A DNA stretch of 35,453 bases. Source: Pseudomonadota bacterium. Lineage in GTDB: Bacteria; Pseudomonadota; Gammaproteobacteria; Pseudomonadales; Moraxellaceae. This document shows positions 1-6,375 of this stretch, in pieces. Made by a program: the position numbers and the translations under genes. The notes below the pieces were generated by a model. That model did not search any database and had not been told where the DNA came from. It saw only the letters and a list, made by a program, of their open reading frames with translations. Positions within the stretch are counted from its first letter, which is position 1; each line of letters opens with the position of its first letter. The stretch covers positions 1-35,453 of the forward strand of contig JAJZHP010000014.1 of NCBI GenBank assembly GCA_021804355.1, in the 5' to 3' direction.

Positions 1-404
1 TGGGACAGGCCATAGCTGTCCCAGACCTTGTAATGCTGGCCGTTGAAGTAGACCTGACCATGCTTCCACTGGGCTGCACCGGTATTGACTGGGATCCAGC
101 CCAGTGAACGGTGAACACCCGAAGACTTGCGCCATGACAGCTTGGATTTCTTAAATTGTTTTCGCCGTGTCACATATTCAGCCGCAACCACTTGGACGGT
201 TTGTGAATGAAGTCCCAGTTCCTTGGAAGCGCCTGTGGTGTAGGCGTGCATATCGAAGGCGGAAAGGAATTTGCCTCGTTCCCGTATGCTACGACTGGAC
301 AACTCATTCAGGTAATTCCAGACAAAGTTCACCGCCCTTGCTTGTGCTGCAAGAACCTTGGCGTGTTTGTCACGCACTCGAACTTTTAGGGTCTTGGTTG
401 CCAA
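1..404 (-). CDS. tnpB: TnpB (IS200/IS605 OrfB), N-terminal part, runs off the window
   Basis: This is the N-terminal ~134 residues of an RNA-guided nuclease/accessory protein TnpB of the IS200/IS605 (IS1341-type) family. The minus-strand frame is open from a TTG at 404-402 to the window edge. The TTG is preceded by AAGAGGA with a spacing of about 8 bases, and no ATG is available nearby. Family hallmarks seen are FVWNYLNEL, the block around SAFDMHAYTTGASKELGLHS followed by QTVQ, SLGWIPVN, and VYFNGQHYKVWDS, the usual wedge/REC region. The RuvC catalytic part lies outside the window. No TnpA (Y1 transposase) is seen next to it, so movement would need a TnpA elsewhere. Whether the gene is intact cannot be judged. 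Confidence 0.85.
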   Translation of the reverse strand, partial: MATKTLKVRVRDKHAKVLAAQARAVNFVWNYLNELSSRSIRERGKFLSAFDMHAYTTGASKELGLHSQTVQVVAAEYVTRRKQFKKSKLSWRKSSGVHRSLGWIPVNTGAAQWKHGQVYFNGQHYKVWDSYGLS

Positions 405-471
405 CGTATCAATCCTCTTGATACTGTTATTATAGGCAGCTCAAAACAAGCAGTCAACGACATGCTTATAT

Positions 472-491
472 CCTCGCCATGAATGGCGGGG
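472..491. repeat. IS200/IS605 left-end hairpin (subterminal palindrome)
   Basis: A compact hairpin pairs CCTCGCCA with TGGCGGGG (one G-T pair) around a TGAA loop, 68 bases upstream of the tnpB start. It is followed by TTTTACGC. Imperfect CCCCGCC-type hairpins just before tnpB are the subterminal structures that TnpA recognises at the left end of this family. The exact element boundary and its flanking TAM cannot be fixed, because no empty site is available for comparison. Confidence 0.6.
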
Positions 492-507
492 TTTTACGCA
501 CAAACTG

Positions 508-529
508 ATAAAAATAGCGTTTGCTATTT
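508..529 (-). terminator. AT-rich hairpin with T-run, weak candidate terminator
   Basis: Read on the minus strand, a perfect 7-bp stem (AAATAGC / GCTATTT) with loop AAAC is followed by more Ts and TATC. It lies downstream of the NfeD-like gene and upstream of tnpB, where a terminator would separate the two. The stem is A/T-rich, so termination would be weak. It could equally belong to the left end of the IS element. Confidence 0.35.
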
Positions 530-621
530 AAAAAGTTCGTTCGCAAAGCCCACCTTTCTGTCTTTTCAACGATAGGAACAGACTAGGAGGGCCATGCAAC
601 GAAGCCCTCAGCGTGTCCCAA

Positions 622-888
622 CTAGGTATTGACCAAAACCTCTACTCGCAGCACTTCCTCCTCAACACCTATAATACGCACACGTTCACCTGCCTTCGCA
701 CAACCGTCAGGGATGACGTACCGATGTTCCCCCATGACCAAGGTAAACTCTCCGTGTGTATTGGCTCGACCCACCACAAAAACCCTGCCTACCACGTCCT
801 GCCTAGCTTGCTGCAACATTGACTGCATATGAATTTCACCTAAATAAGACAATGTTTCTTTCAACTCATCGTCAGGATACTTCTGCAC
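622..888 (-). CDS. Small NfeD-like OB-fold domain protein
   Basis: An 88-residue protein whose second half reads like the C-terminal OB-fold domain of NfeD proteins: VVGRVFVVGRA, then LVMGEHRYVIPDG, then GERVRIIGVEEEVLRVEV. The N-terminal ~25 residues are a charged helix. There is no transmembrane segment, unlike full NfeD proteins, and no stomatin/SPFH partner gene is visible. The start is GTG at 888 with AGGGA about 8 bases upstream. An alternative ATG at 828 also has a good AGGTGA site and would give 68 residues. It could be a free-standing OB-fold protein or the tail of a decayed NfeD gene; an in-frame TAG directly precedes the GTG. The function is unknown. Confidence 0.55.
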   Translation of the reverse strand: MQKYPDDELKETLSYLGEIHMQSMLQQARQDVVGRVFVVGRANTHGEFTLVMGEHRYVIPDGCAKAGERVRIIGVEEEVLRVEVLVNT

Positions 889-1205
889 CTAGTATTTCCC
901 TGCCGTGAATCAGAGCGACCTAGCAAGGCATCATACACCCGGAGATGAAAACATACCTGCACATAGCCGCAATACCGTAACCAGCTAACTGTCATTTTAG
1001 TTCCAGAGAAATGGCTAGAAATAGATGGGTGCTCAGATCTATTGCTTCAAAACGGGAACGATGACTATCTCCGCTTCTCTATTCCCTTGAAGAACAGGAA
1101 TACCTTATTCTCCAAAAGTCTCAGGGAGGTTGTAAATCTTACGTTAAAATCTAAGTAGCCTATACCTGATCGGCATTCCCCTTAAACACCCATAGCGATG
1201 CCCTC
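889..1205. other. Intergenic stretch without a recognisable gene
   Basis: These 317 bases separate the divergent NfeD-like and MATE genes. I find no open frame with protein-like content, no RNA gene and no strong hairpin. Promoters for both genes should lie here, but no box pair is convincing enough to place. Confidence 0.6.
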
Positions 1206-2576
1206 ATGAAGCCACGTCCATCTTCTATCAAGGATCTGCTCGGTCTTGCTTGGCCCATATATATTGCGCAGATGGCTATGATAGCTAACAGTATCATCGA
1301 TACCGTCATGGCTGGCAGGCTGTCTGCATTTGATTTAGCGGCTGTGGGCATAGCAGCCTCTATACAGACAACGCTGCTCATGTCCTTGACGGGCATTCTA
1401 CTGGCACTTCCTCCTCTCATTGCCCACCTCCAGGGCTCAGGACAGATGCAGGCCATCGGGCGTGAGATTCACCAAAGCCTATGGATTTCCCTAGCACTCA
1501 GTGTACTGGGTATAGTGTTGTTGCGCTGCCCCGGTCCATTCATTCAACTGTCACATCTGCAACCTGTCGTAGAACTCAAGGTACGTGCCTACCTTGATGC
1601 TTCATCATGGGGTGTGCCTGCCATGTTGCTGTTCAGAGTCTTCGGTGGCCTTTTTACGGGCATTGCAGAGCCCCAGATCGTCATGCACCTTACCCTATTA
1701 ACCCTGGCACTTAAATTCCCCATGAACGCCCTATTCATGTACGGATGGCTGCACCAGCCTGCCTTGGGTGCCGCTGGCTGTGCCTGGGCTACATCCCTGC
1801 TTAATTGGCTGGTCGCTCTTGTTGCTTGGAGCTGGTGCCTCACTCGCCCCCGGTATGCCGTATTCATGCTTTCACGGCGTCTGTCTCCACCCGACTGGGC
1901 GGCTATCCTGATATTTCTGCGTATTGGTCTGCCCATAGCCCTGACTTTCATCGCCGATCTGACAGCCTTTACTTTCATGGCCTTGTTCATTGCCCGGCTA
2001 GGTCCGATCATGTCCGGAGCACACCAGATCGCGGCTAACTTGGTCGTCATTGCCTTCATGTTGCCTCTATCACTGGGCAATGCCGCTACGGTTCTGGTAG
2101 GAAAAGCCATGGGAGCCAACCAGCCACTTCTGGCTAGGAATATCTGTCAACGCGCTCTTGGCCTGGGAATTCTGCTAGCCCTAGCCGTTAGCCTCACGCT
2201 CTGGAGCTGGGCACCACAGATCGCAGCCCTCTATAGCTCAGATGAGCAAGTCAGAGCGGCAGCCATCCCGCTGATTATGATGGTGGGTTGGTATCATCTG
2301 GCCGATGCCCTGCAAGCAGTAACAGTCAATGCTCTGCGGGGTTACCAGCGTACTGCCATACCCATGTTGATCTATAGCCTGGGGTTATGGGGATTAGGTC
2401 TGGGCGGAGGGTTTGTGCTGGGATTAACCCCCTGGTTAGGGCCAGCTCGCGGCGCAGCCGGGTTTTGGCTAGCTGCCGTGATTAGTCTGACTCTGGTAGG
2501 ATGCTTGATGACCATCTATCTTCATCATATCAGTCAGAAAGAAATCTCTCATCGTCCGCTAGATCACCCATGTTGA
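1206..2576 (+). CDS. MATE-family multidrug/sodium or proton antiporter (NorM-like)
   Basis: A 456-residue inner-membrane protein with twelve predicted hydrophobic segments in two similar halves, the normal size and layout of MATE (NorM/DinF superfamily) exporters. These expel cationic drugs, dyes and metabolites using Na+ or H+ gradients. Supporting blocks are the first-helix region LAWPIYIAQMAMIANSIIDTVMAG, which is split here only by description, the second-half GAHQIAANLVVIAFMLPLSLG with the typical small-residue/NAATVLVGKAMGA continuation, and LQAVTVNALRGYQ. No Shine-Dalgarno sequence is evident before the ATG; GTG or TTG alternatives are not better. It stands alone on the plus strand with no regulator beside it. 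The transported substrate cannot be predicted. Confidence 0.9.
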   Translation: MKPRPSSIKDLLGLAWPIYIAQMAMIANSIIDTVMAGRLSAFDLAAVGIAASIQTTLLMSLTGILLALPPLIAHLQGSGQMQAIGREIHQSLWISLALSVLGIVLLRCPGPFIQLSHLQPVVELKVRAYLDASSWGVPAMLLFRVFGGLFTGIAEPQIVMHLTLLTLALKFPMNALFMYGWLHQPALGAAGCAWATSLLNWLVALVAWSWCLTRPRYAVFMLSRRLSPPDWAAILIFLRIGLPIALTFIADLTAFTFMALFIARLGPIMSGAHQIAANLVVIAFMLPLSLGNAATVLVGKAMGANQPLLARNICQRALGLGILLALAVSLTLWSWAPQIAALYSSDEQVRAAAIPLIMMVGWYHLADALQAVTVNALRGYQRTAIPMLIYSLGLWGLGLGGGFVLGLTPWLGPARGAAGFWLAAVISLTLVGCLMTIYLHHISQKEISHRPLDHPC

Positions 2577-2912
2577 TAGCAGATACACTATTTAGCTGGT
2601 CCGAGAACTGTTTGCATTTATACAGCATGACGTTTACCGACATGGGCGAGGTCTGATTCGTTCCCTTCTTAGAGGCAATACGCCTAGGCATCCGGTCAAT
2701 AGCGCACGTGATACTTTCCCACCTCATGGGTACAGATGCTTGGAACAACTTGCCTGACGTGTATCAGAAGAAGATGTACGAGAATGCCATCGACGAGGGC
2801 CGCAAGGCCGGACGCGCGAGGCCTTGACACCGGAACAGCGGATCTATGCCGACCTGCAGGCGGAACTAAGTAGACACCGATGGAAGAAATGCCAGGGAGG
2901 ACATGCTAGACA
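2577..2912. other. Intergenic stretch holding a gene relic
   Basis: These 336 bases lie between the convergent MATE and DUF4325 genes. The first ~145 bases hold nothing recognisable. The second half contains a short, frameshifted, protein-like reading frame described separately. Confidence 0.5.
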
Positions 2913-2919
2913 TCAGTGA
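2726..2919 (+). pseudogene. Frameshifted gene relic, family not recognised
   Basis: From the ATG at 2726 the frame reads MGTDAWNNLPDVYQKKMYEN and goes on through AIDEGRKAGRA to a TGA at 2825. In another frame the text continues at once as EALTPEQRIYADLQAEL and runs on to a TGA at 2917-2919. The two pieces look like one charged, helical protein broken by a small indel. The segment is visibly richer in GC than the surrounding intergenic DNA, which suggests imported DNA. It overlaps the end of the convergent DUF4325 gene by 7 bases. I cannot name its family. Confidence 0.4.
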
Positions 2920-3221
2920 GCATGAGCCTTTATGTACTGCTCACAGCGATCAGAGACCACGAATCTTATTATTGCACGCACATTGTCAGAACAAGTCTTA
3001 AAAACGATCCTGGACAGAAGTTCGGGGCCCTGTCGCAAAATCATGCCGCCCACTAGTTCATCTATGAATGACTGAGTGACCTCAACCGAAGAAAAATCGA
3101 AGACGACCTGCTGCCCCTGCGCAAGTATCTCCTCTGCGTTATGGCGCAACGGCAACGCAGACGCACGAGCCCCGATGAAATGCCCATCAGCATATTCGCT
3201 TATGGTAATCTGAGTCCGCAT
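2913..3221 (-). CDS. STAS-like DUF4325 protein
   Basis: A 102-residue protein matching the STAS-like DUF4325 pattern: a strand-rich N-terminus, then VVFDFSSVEVTQSFIDELVGGMI, named here by its key residues DFS, SF, DE and GG, followed by alternating helices and strands ending in IRFVV. DUF4325 proteins resemble anti-sigma antagonists and are commonly found with GHKL ATPases, as here. The start is ATG at 3221, with GGGAG about 9 bases upstream. It is the last gene of a minus-strand operon, 66 bases after the ATPase gene. Its molecular role is not known; a protein-protein switch with the upstream ATPase is an inference. Confidence 0.7.
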   Translation of the reverse strand: MRTQITISEYADGHFIGARASALPLRHNAEEILAQGQQVVFDFSSVEVTQSFIDELVGGMILRQGPELLSRIVFKTCSDNVRAIIRFVVSDRCEQYIKAHAH

Positions 3222-3287
3222 GGCTGAAATTCTCCCTGTCTGCTGAATATAGCTGAAGATATCTGGAAGTGGAAGCGGCGCTCTTTT

Positions 3288-3857
3288 TTACTCAAACTGG
3301 ATTCCTGGGATATCCTGATTATCTCGTGGGAAGTATTTGCGAAAATCGACAGACGAGAGAAGATCCCGTTTAAGCTCCACAGAAACGGCAACACCTTGCC
3401 ACAAACCCCCATCATCGAGGTAGTTACCGCTTTCTTCATCCGAACGGTACACGGCGTCCCCGCTAACTATGATAAGTCGCCCTTTCGTTCCATCAGCGAT
3501 ACGGCGCGTTGTTGTTAAACCAAGACCTTCGTTCACAGAATCAGCGAAACCCAGAGCAACTTCCCTGTTGCAACTTACCTTTTCCAAAAGGGACGCTTTG
3601 ATGGCATCCAGATGAGAGTTCAAGCCCAAATTCTTTTGGTTTTTAAGTGTTTCCCAGATGCCGCACCCATTATCAGCCACAGCCAAGACAGCGGTATCAG
3701 CCTTGGGGTAGTACTGACAAGCGACCCAGACATTAGCGTGTACATACCCGTGCCGGCGAGAATGCGTCAGGGCATTCTCAAGCAACTCATTGAGTGCATA
3801 CCGGATGGGCTCGATTATCTTATCCTGTGGGCTTCGCCCGCTTACATCTTCAGGCAT
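3288..3857 (-). CDS. GHKL/HATPase_c ATP-binding protein (anti-sigma-factor-kinase-like)
   Basis: A 189-residue stand-alone histidine-kinase-type ATPase domain. The Bergerat fold motifs are present: N-box NELLEN (residues 23-28), G1 box DNGCG (62-66) and G2 box GLGL (111-114). There is no phosphoacceptor-histidine domain and no membrane segment, which resembles SpoIIAB/RsbW-type serine kinases more than a sensor kinase. The ATG at 3857 overlaps the upstream STAS gene by 16 bases and has a strong AGGGGGAG site about 9 bases away, so the two are translationally coupled. The three-gene order STAS, ATPase, STAS-like DUF4325 suggests a partner-switching module. The target is not encoded next to it. 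Confidence 0.75.
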   Translation of the reverse strand: MPEDVSGRSPQDKIIEPIRYALNELLENALTHSRRHGYVHANVWVACQYYPKADTAVLAVADNGCGIWETLKNQKNLGLNSHLDAIKASLLEKVSCNREVALGFADSVNEGLGLTTTRRIADGTKGRLIIVSGDAVYRSDEESGNYLDDGGLWQGVAVSVELKRDLLSSVDFRKYFPRDNQDIPGIQFE

Positions 3858-4279
3858 GTTGTCAGCTCCCCCTCGCGAAAAAAACCGAGTAATGCTCTAG
3901 CCAACCGACTGGATGTACCTTCGACGGAACTAGGATTGCTCAGCATCGTGAGCTCAACTAGCGAGTTGCTCCTATCGTGACGCCGTTGATGAGAGGACTT
4001 TTGATTAATAAACACAACGCCAGGGAATCCATCCATCCTCTGAAGGTATTCTACAGCAGTGGTGATCGCGCCCGAGACCTCAACGCTACGTTTATCCCTT
4101 TGTTGGATCATATGTAGCGTAGATCCGAGCATGGCAATACCTAATGGGTCCACGAAAACAAGGGAACTCGCATCTATCTTCAAGTCACCTTCGGAAAACA
4201 ACATGGATTGGCAGGTATCTACAACCATACCTGGGTTCTTAGCGCTGAGGTATCGCGGAAAAAGGACTTTGCTGTTCAA
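3842..4279 (-). CDS. STAS-domain protein (anti-sigma-antagonist-like)
   Basis: A 145-residue protein. Residues ~1-90 form a STAS-type alpha/beta domain: LKIDASSLVFVDPLGIAM, then a helix, then RSVEVSG and a second helix. The position that normally carries the phosphorylated Ser/Thr in D-S/T-x-G reads D44-P-L-G47, so the usual phosphoacceptor is absent. Residues ~100-145 form a basic/helical tail ending in ARALLGFFREGE. The start is TTG at 4279, preceded by GGAGGGG with ~7-base spacing; no ATG fits. The stop overlaps the ATPase start. It is the first clearly recognisable gene of the operon. Binding to the ATPase encoded next is likely by family analogy. Confidence 0.65.
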   Translation of the reverse strand: MNSKVLFPRYLSAKNPGMVVDTCQSMLFSEGDLKIDASSLVFVDPLGIAMLGSTLHMIQQRDKRSVEVSGAITTAVEYLQRMDGFPGVVFINQKSSHQRRHDRSNSLVELTMLSNPSSVEGTSSRLARALLGFFREGELTTCLKM

Positions 4280-4326
4280 CGGTACACCCCTCCATGGGCT
4301 TGAGGCAGAATCAGCCTCACCAATAG

Positions 4327-4548
4327 CTACGGTATATATCTATCAGCGTTGAGCACATGGATCTCTTCAAGCATGACGTAGACATCGGATATCCCATCAC
4401 AAACAGGGCAGTTATCTCTGTCAAATGTCGTGTGTGAATCCCACGACTCAGGCTTGATCCATAGAATGCGGGCATAGCATGACAATCGCGTAACGTATTC
4501 TTGACATTCAATAGTTACGCCATAAAGCAAAAAAGCCATGTTTTTCAT
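4327..4548 (-). CDS. Small hypothetical protein with a CPVC motif
   Basis: A 73-residue reading frame with protein-like composition and four cysteines, two of them in C47-P-V-C50 near the centre. It lies 47 bases upstream of the STAS gene on the same strand and may be the first gene of that operon. Its possible ATGs (4548 and 4539) fall inside the rho-independent terminator of tRNA-Ser, and no ribosome binding site is evident. The gene may therefore be cut off at its 5' end by whatever event placed this segment beside the tRNA. A CxxC knuckle could bind zinc or be redox active; the function is unknown. Confidence 0.4.
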   Translation of the reverse strand: MKNMAFLLYGVTIECQEYVTRLSCYARILWIKPESWDSHTTFDRDNCPVCDGISDVYVMLEEIHVLNADRYIP

Positions 4549-4554
4549 GGCTTT
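4528..4554 (-). terminator. Rho-independent terminator of tRNA-Ser
   Basis: On the minus strand a perfect 9-bp stem (AAAGCCATG / CATGGCTTT) with an AAAAA loop runs into a stretch of six Ts. It begins about 45 bases after the CCA end of tRNA-Ser, the expected place for its terminator. Confidence 0.8.
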
Positions 4555-4598
4555 GCGTGTTTATTTTGGATCTTTTTGGACTTCTTTGAACGAACAAC

Positions 4599-4689
4599 TG
4601 GCGGAGAGGGTGGGATTTGAACCCACGGTAGGGGAGACCCCTACTTCGGATTTCGAGTCCGACCCGTTCAGCCGCTCCGGCACCTCTCC
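4599..4689 (-). tRNA. tRNA-Ser(CGA)
   Basis: A 91-base type II tRNA. The acceptor GGAGAGG pairs with CCTCTCC, followed by discriminator G and an encoded CCA. The anticodon stem TCGGA/TCCGA encloses the loop CTCGAAA, giving anticodon CGA, which reads UCG. A long variable arm (GTAGGGG...CCCCTAC) and the T-arm GTGGG-TTCAAAT-CCCAC are as expected for serine tRNAs. A promoter-like pair lies directly upstream and a terminator downstream, so it looks like a separate transcription unit. Confidence 0.95.
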
Positions 4690-4703
4690 GCACGAGGGCA
4701 GCA

Positions 4704-4732
4704 AAGATACATGCTCTGCTGCCTTTAAACAA
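4704..4732 (-). promoter_or_regulatory. Candidate sigma-70 promoter of tRNA-Ser
   Basis: Minus strand TTGTTT, a 17-base spacer and TATCTT sit 14 bases before the tRNA 5' end. The spacing is ideal and the boxes are moderate matches. A GCAGCA/TGCTGC stem overlaps the same stretch and might instead end the upstream lipoprotein transcript. Confidence 0.45.
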
Positions 4733-4741
4733 GCCTTTTGG

Positions 4742-4954
4742 CTACAGAGGAACGTCATCCACGGTATCTGCAGCCGTCTGAATGGCTGAGTTACCCGTAT
4801 TACCTGCTACCGGAATGATGGAAACAATAGCCCCGACAAGACGCATAGGCACCGTCACCAGCTTGGTCAGCACGCAACCATTCAGGCTAAGGGCCAGCAA
4901 GGCCATGACGCCACCACGAACCAACCAACGTTCAACTTGTTTGCTCTTCATCAT
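4742..4954 (-). CDS. Small lipoprotein (DUF6726-like)
   Basis: A 70-residue predicted lipoprotein. A basic N-terminus and one hydrophobic stretch end in a lipobox LNGC with the lipidated cysteine at C27. The mature part is about 44 residues with a hydrophobic, glycine-containing middle. The start ATG at 4954 is immediately followed by a second ATG; GAGGGA lies about 7 bases upstream. Small lipoproteins of this kind are often found next to purC in pseudomonad-like genomes, and here purC is 48 bases upstream on the same strand. The function is unknown; residue +2 is valine, so no Asp retention signal, and outer-membrane sorting is likely. Confidence 0.7.
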   Translation of the reverse strand: MMKSKQVERWLVRGGVMALLALSLNGCVLTKLVTVPMRLVGAIVSIIPVAGNTGNSAIQTAADTVDDVPL

Positions 4955-5002
4955 GACTCATTCCCTCTATGTTTGATGACCCGAAAAATTCTTCCAAGTT
5001 TT

Positions 5003-5716
5003 TCAATCAAACTTGATACCTAAACGATGACCCACTTCTTCGTAGGCCTCAACTACCCCGCCTAAACCTTGACGGAAGCGATCCTTGTCCAGCTTTTTAC
5101 GGGTTGCCTTATCCCAGAGGCGGCAACCGTCAGGCGAAAACTCATCACCCAGCAAGATCTCACCATGAAACAACCCAAATTCCAGCTTGAAGTCAACTAG
5201 CATCATGCCCGCTGCATCAAACATGTTAGCTAAAACATCATTGACTTGCATGGATAGCGCTTGCATACGAACCAGTTGCTCATGCGTTGCCCATCCAAAG
5301 GCTAGTGCATGAGCTTCATTGATCATAGGATCTCCTAAGGCATCACTCTTAAGAAACAGCTCAAAGGTGGGGGGATGCAAAGGCAAACCCTCTTCAACAC
5401 CTAAACGTTTGACCAGCGACCCCGCCGCATAGTTGCGCACCACACACTCAACAGGAATCATCTGCAGACGTCTAACCAACGACTCGGTATCTGACAACTG
5501 TTTTACCTGGTGAGTAGCTATACCGGCCTGCTCCAAACGCTGCATGATGTATGTGTTAAAAATATTATTGACCTTACCCTTACGCGCCAACTGTTCAAGT
5601 TTTTGACCATTAAACGCCGAGGTGTCATCCCTGAACTCAATAATGAGGTAGTCAGAGTCTGGGGTCGCAAATACAGATTTTGCTTTGCCGGTATACAGCA
5701 GTTCTCGCTTTTCCAC
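5003..5716 (-). CDS. purC: Phosphoribosylaminoimidazole-succinocarboxamide synthase (SAICAR synthetase)
   Basis: Joins CAIR and aspartate with ATP in step 7 of IMP synthesis in the cytoplasm. The first strands read [12 protein letters not shown]; the family block [20 protein letters not shown] (substrate-binding signature) is intact; DFKLEFG and [13 protein letters not shown] follow. I place the start at GTG 5716, not at an upstream in-frame ATG (5731). The GTG has AGGAGAG 8 bases upstream, and the resulting 237 residues begin (V/M)EKREL, the same length as the E. coli enzyme. The ribosome site lies in the last codons of bamC, so purC is translated with the dapA-bamC mRNA. Confidence 0.97.
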   Translation of the reverse strand: MEKRELLYTGKAKSVFATPDSDYLIIEFRDDTSAFNGQKLEQLARKGKVNNIFNTYIMQRLEQAGIATHQVKQLSDTESLVRRLQMIPVECVVRNYAAGSLVKRLGVEEGLPLHPPTFELFLKSDALGDPMINEAHALAFGWATHEQLVRMQALSMQVNDVLANMFDAAGMMLVDFKLEFGLFHGEILLGDEFSPDGCRLWDKATRKKLDKDRFRQGLGGVVEAYEEVGHRLGIKFD

Positions 5717-5727
5717 AGTAGCTCTCC

Positions 5728-6375
5728 TCAATCGGCGGACTTGGGCCAGGCCGCCATAATTTTTTGCAACAAAACTCGACTGCTATCAGCAGGCGCCATG
5801 CTATCTGCATTCTTTTGTACAGCCAGCTGCCAGGAATCCACGCCACGCACTAACTTCAGCTGGCCTTGATCATTAGCCTGACCTTTCTTACTCTTACTCT
5901 TTTTGCCCGAAACCTGCCCTAAGTAAACTAGGGCAAGCTGACGATTGCGGTCACTGGTGTGTATATGAGCCAGAGTCAGAACATTCTGCAACTCATCCCA
6001 AATCTGGTCAAAACCTGCACCGCTGATCGACAGTATGGGAAAACCATTACCATCCTCCGTCATACCCAGCACCCACTTGAAACTACCCAGTTTGGTTCCT
6101 GATCCAGAACCGTTGAGCTTGAGTGGAATCGGAGGCGGAACCGCATCATTCTCGGTACTTACCCACGTGGTTTTGGCGGTGGCACCCACGGGAGCCTTGA
6201 TATCAGGAATGGGGTAAAGTTCCTGAGCTGGCCGCATCGTAATTCCTGGCGGCACCACTATGGGTTTTGCTGACTCAGCGGTACGATAAGGGTCATCGTG
6301 TCTTAGCCAATGACAACCCTGCAACATAACCAGAGCCAGCCCTACGACGACATAACACGATAAGCATTGCTTCAC
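5728..6375 (-). CDS. bamC: BamC-like outer-membrane lipoprotein (short form)
   Basis: A 215-residue lipoprotein with lipobox LQGC (C21), encoded between dapA and purC, the usual place of bamC (nlpB/dapX). BamC is a subunit of the BAM complex that inserts beta-barrel proteins into the outer membrane. The flexible N-terminal segment keeps the conserved pattern [11 protein letters not shown]. After it there is room for only one helix-grip domain (about residues 115-210), whereas enterobacterial and pseudomonad forms are about 340-370 residues with two. The start is GTG at 6375, whose GTGA overlaps the dapA stop, indicating translational coupling. The identity rests on position, lipobox and the N-terminal motif; the C-terminal domain is divergent. 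Confidence 0.8.
   Translation of the reverse strand: MKQCLSCYVVVGLALVMLQGCHWLRHDDPYRTAESAKPIVVPPGITMRPAQELYPIPDIKAPVGATAKTTWVSTENDAVPPPIPLKLNGSGSGTKLGSFKWVLGMTEDGNGFPILSISGAGFDQIWDELQNVLTLAHIHTSDRNRQLALVYLGQVSGKKSKSKKGQANDQGQLKLVRGVDSWQLAVQKNADSMAPADSSRVLLQKIMAAWPKSAD

Noticed and set aside
167-421. Plus-strand open frames over the left end
   Set aside because: They are antisense to the tnpB reading frame, which has clear family motifs and a ribosome site; the plus-strand text has no protein-like pattern.
1589-2119. A 176-codon minus-strand frame inside the MATE gene
   Set aside because: It is a mirror of the membrane-protein codons, rich in Arg, Met and Ala, with no ribosome site.
3842-3857. 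The STAS and ATPase genes as one protein split by a frameshift
   Set aside because: The ATPase has its own strong AGGGGGAG site at proper spacing, so overlapping, coupled genes are the simpler reading; a fusion in relatives would reopen the question.
4599-4620. attL/attR pair using the tRNA-Ser 3' end
   Set aside because: I found no second copy of the tRNA 3' sequence elsewhere in the window and no integrase gene.
4955-5002. Purine riboswitch or PurR box near purC
   Set aside because: purC is translated from within bamC; neither the gap before the lipoprotein gene nor the region upstream shows a riboswitch fold or a PurR-like palindrome.
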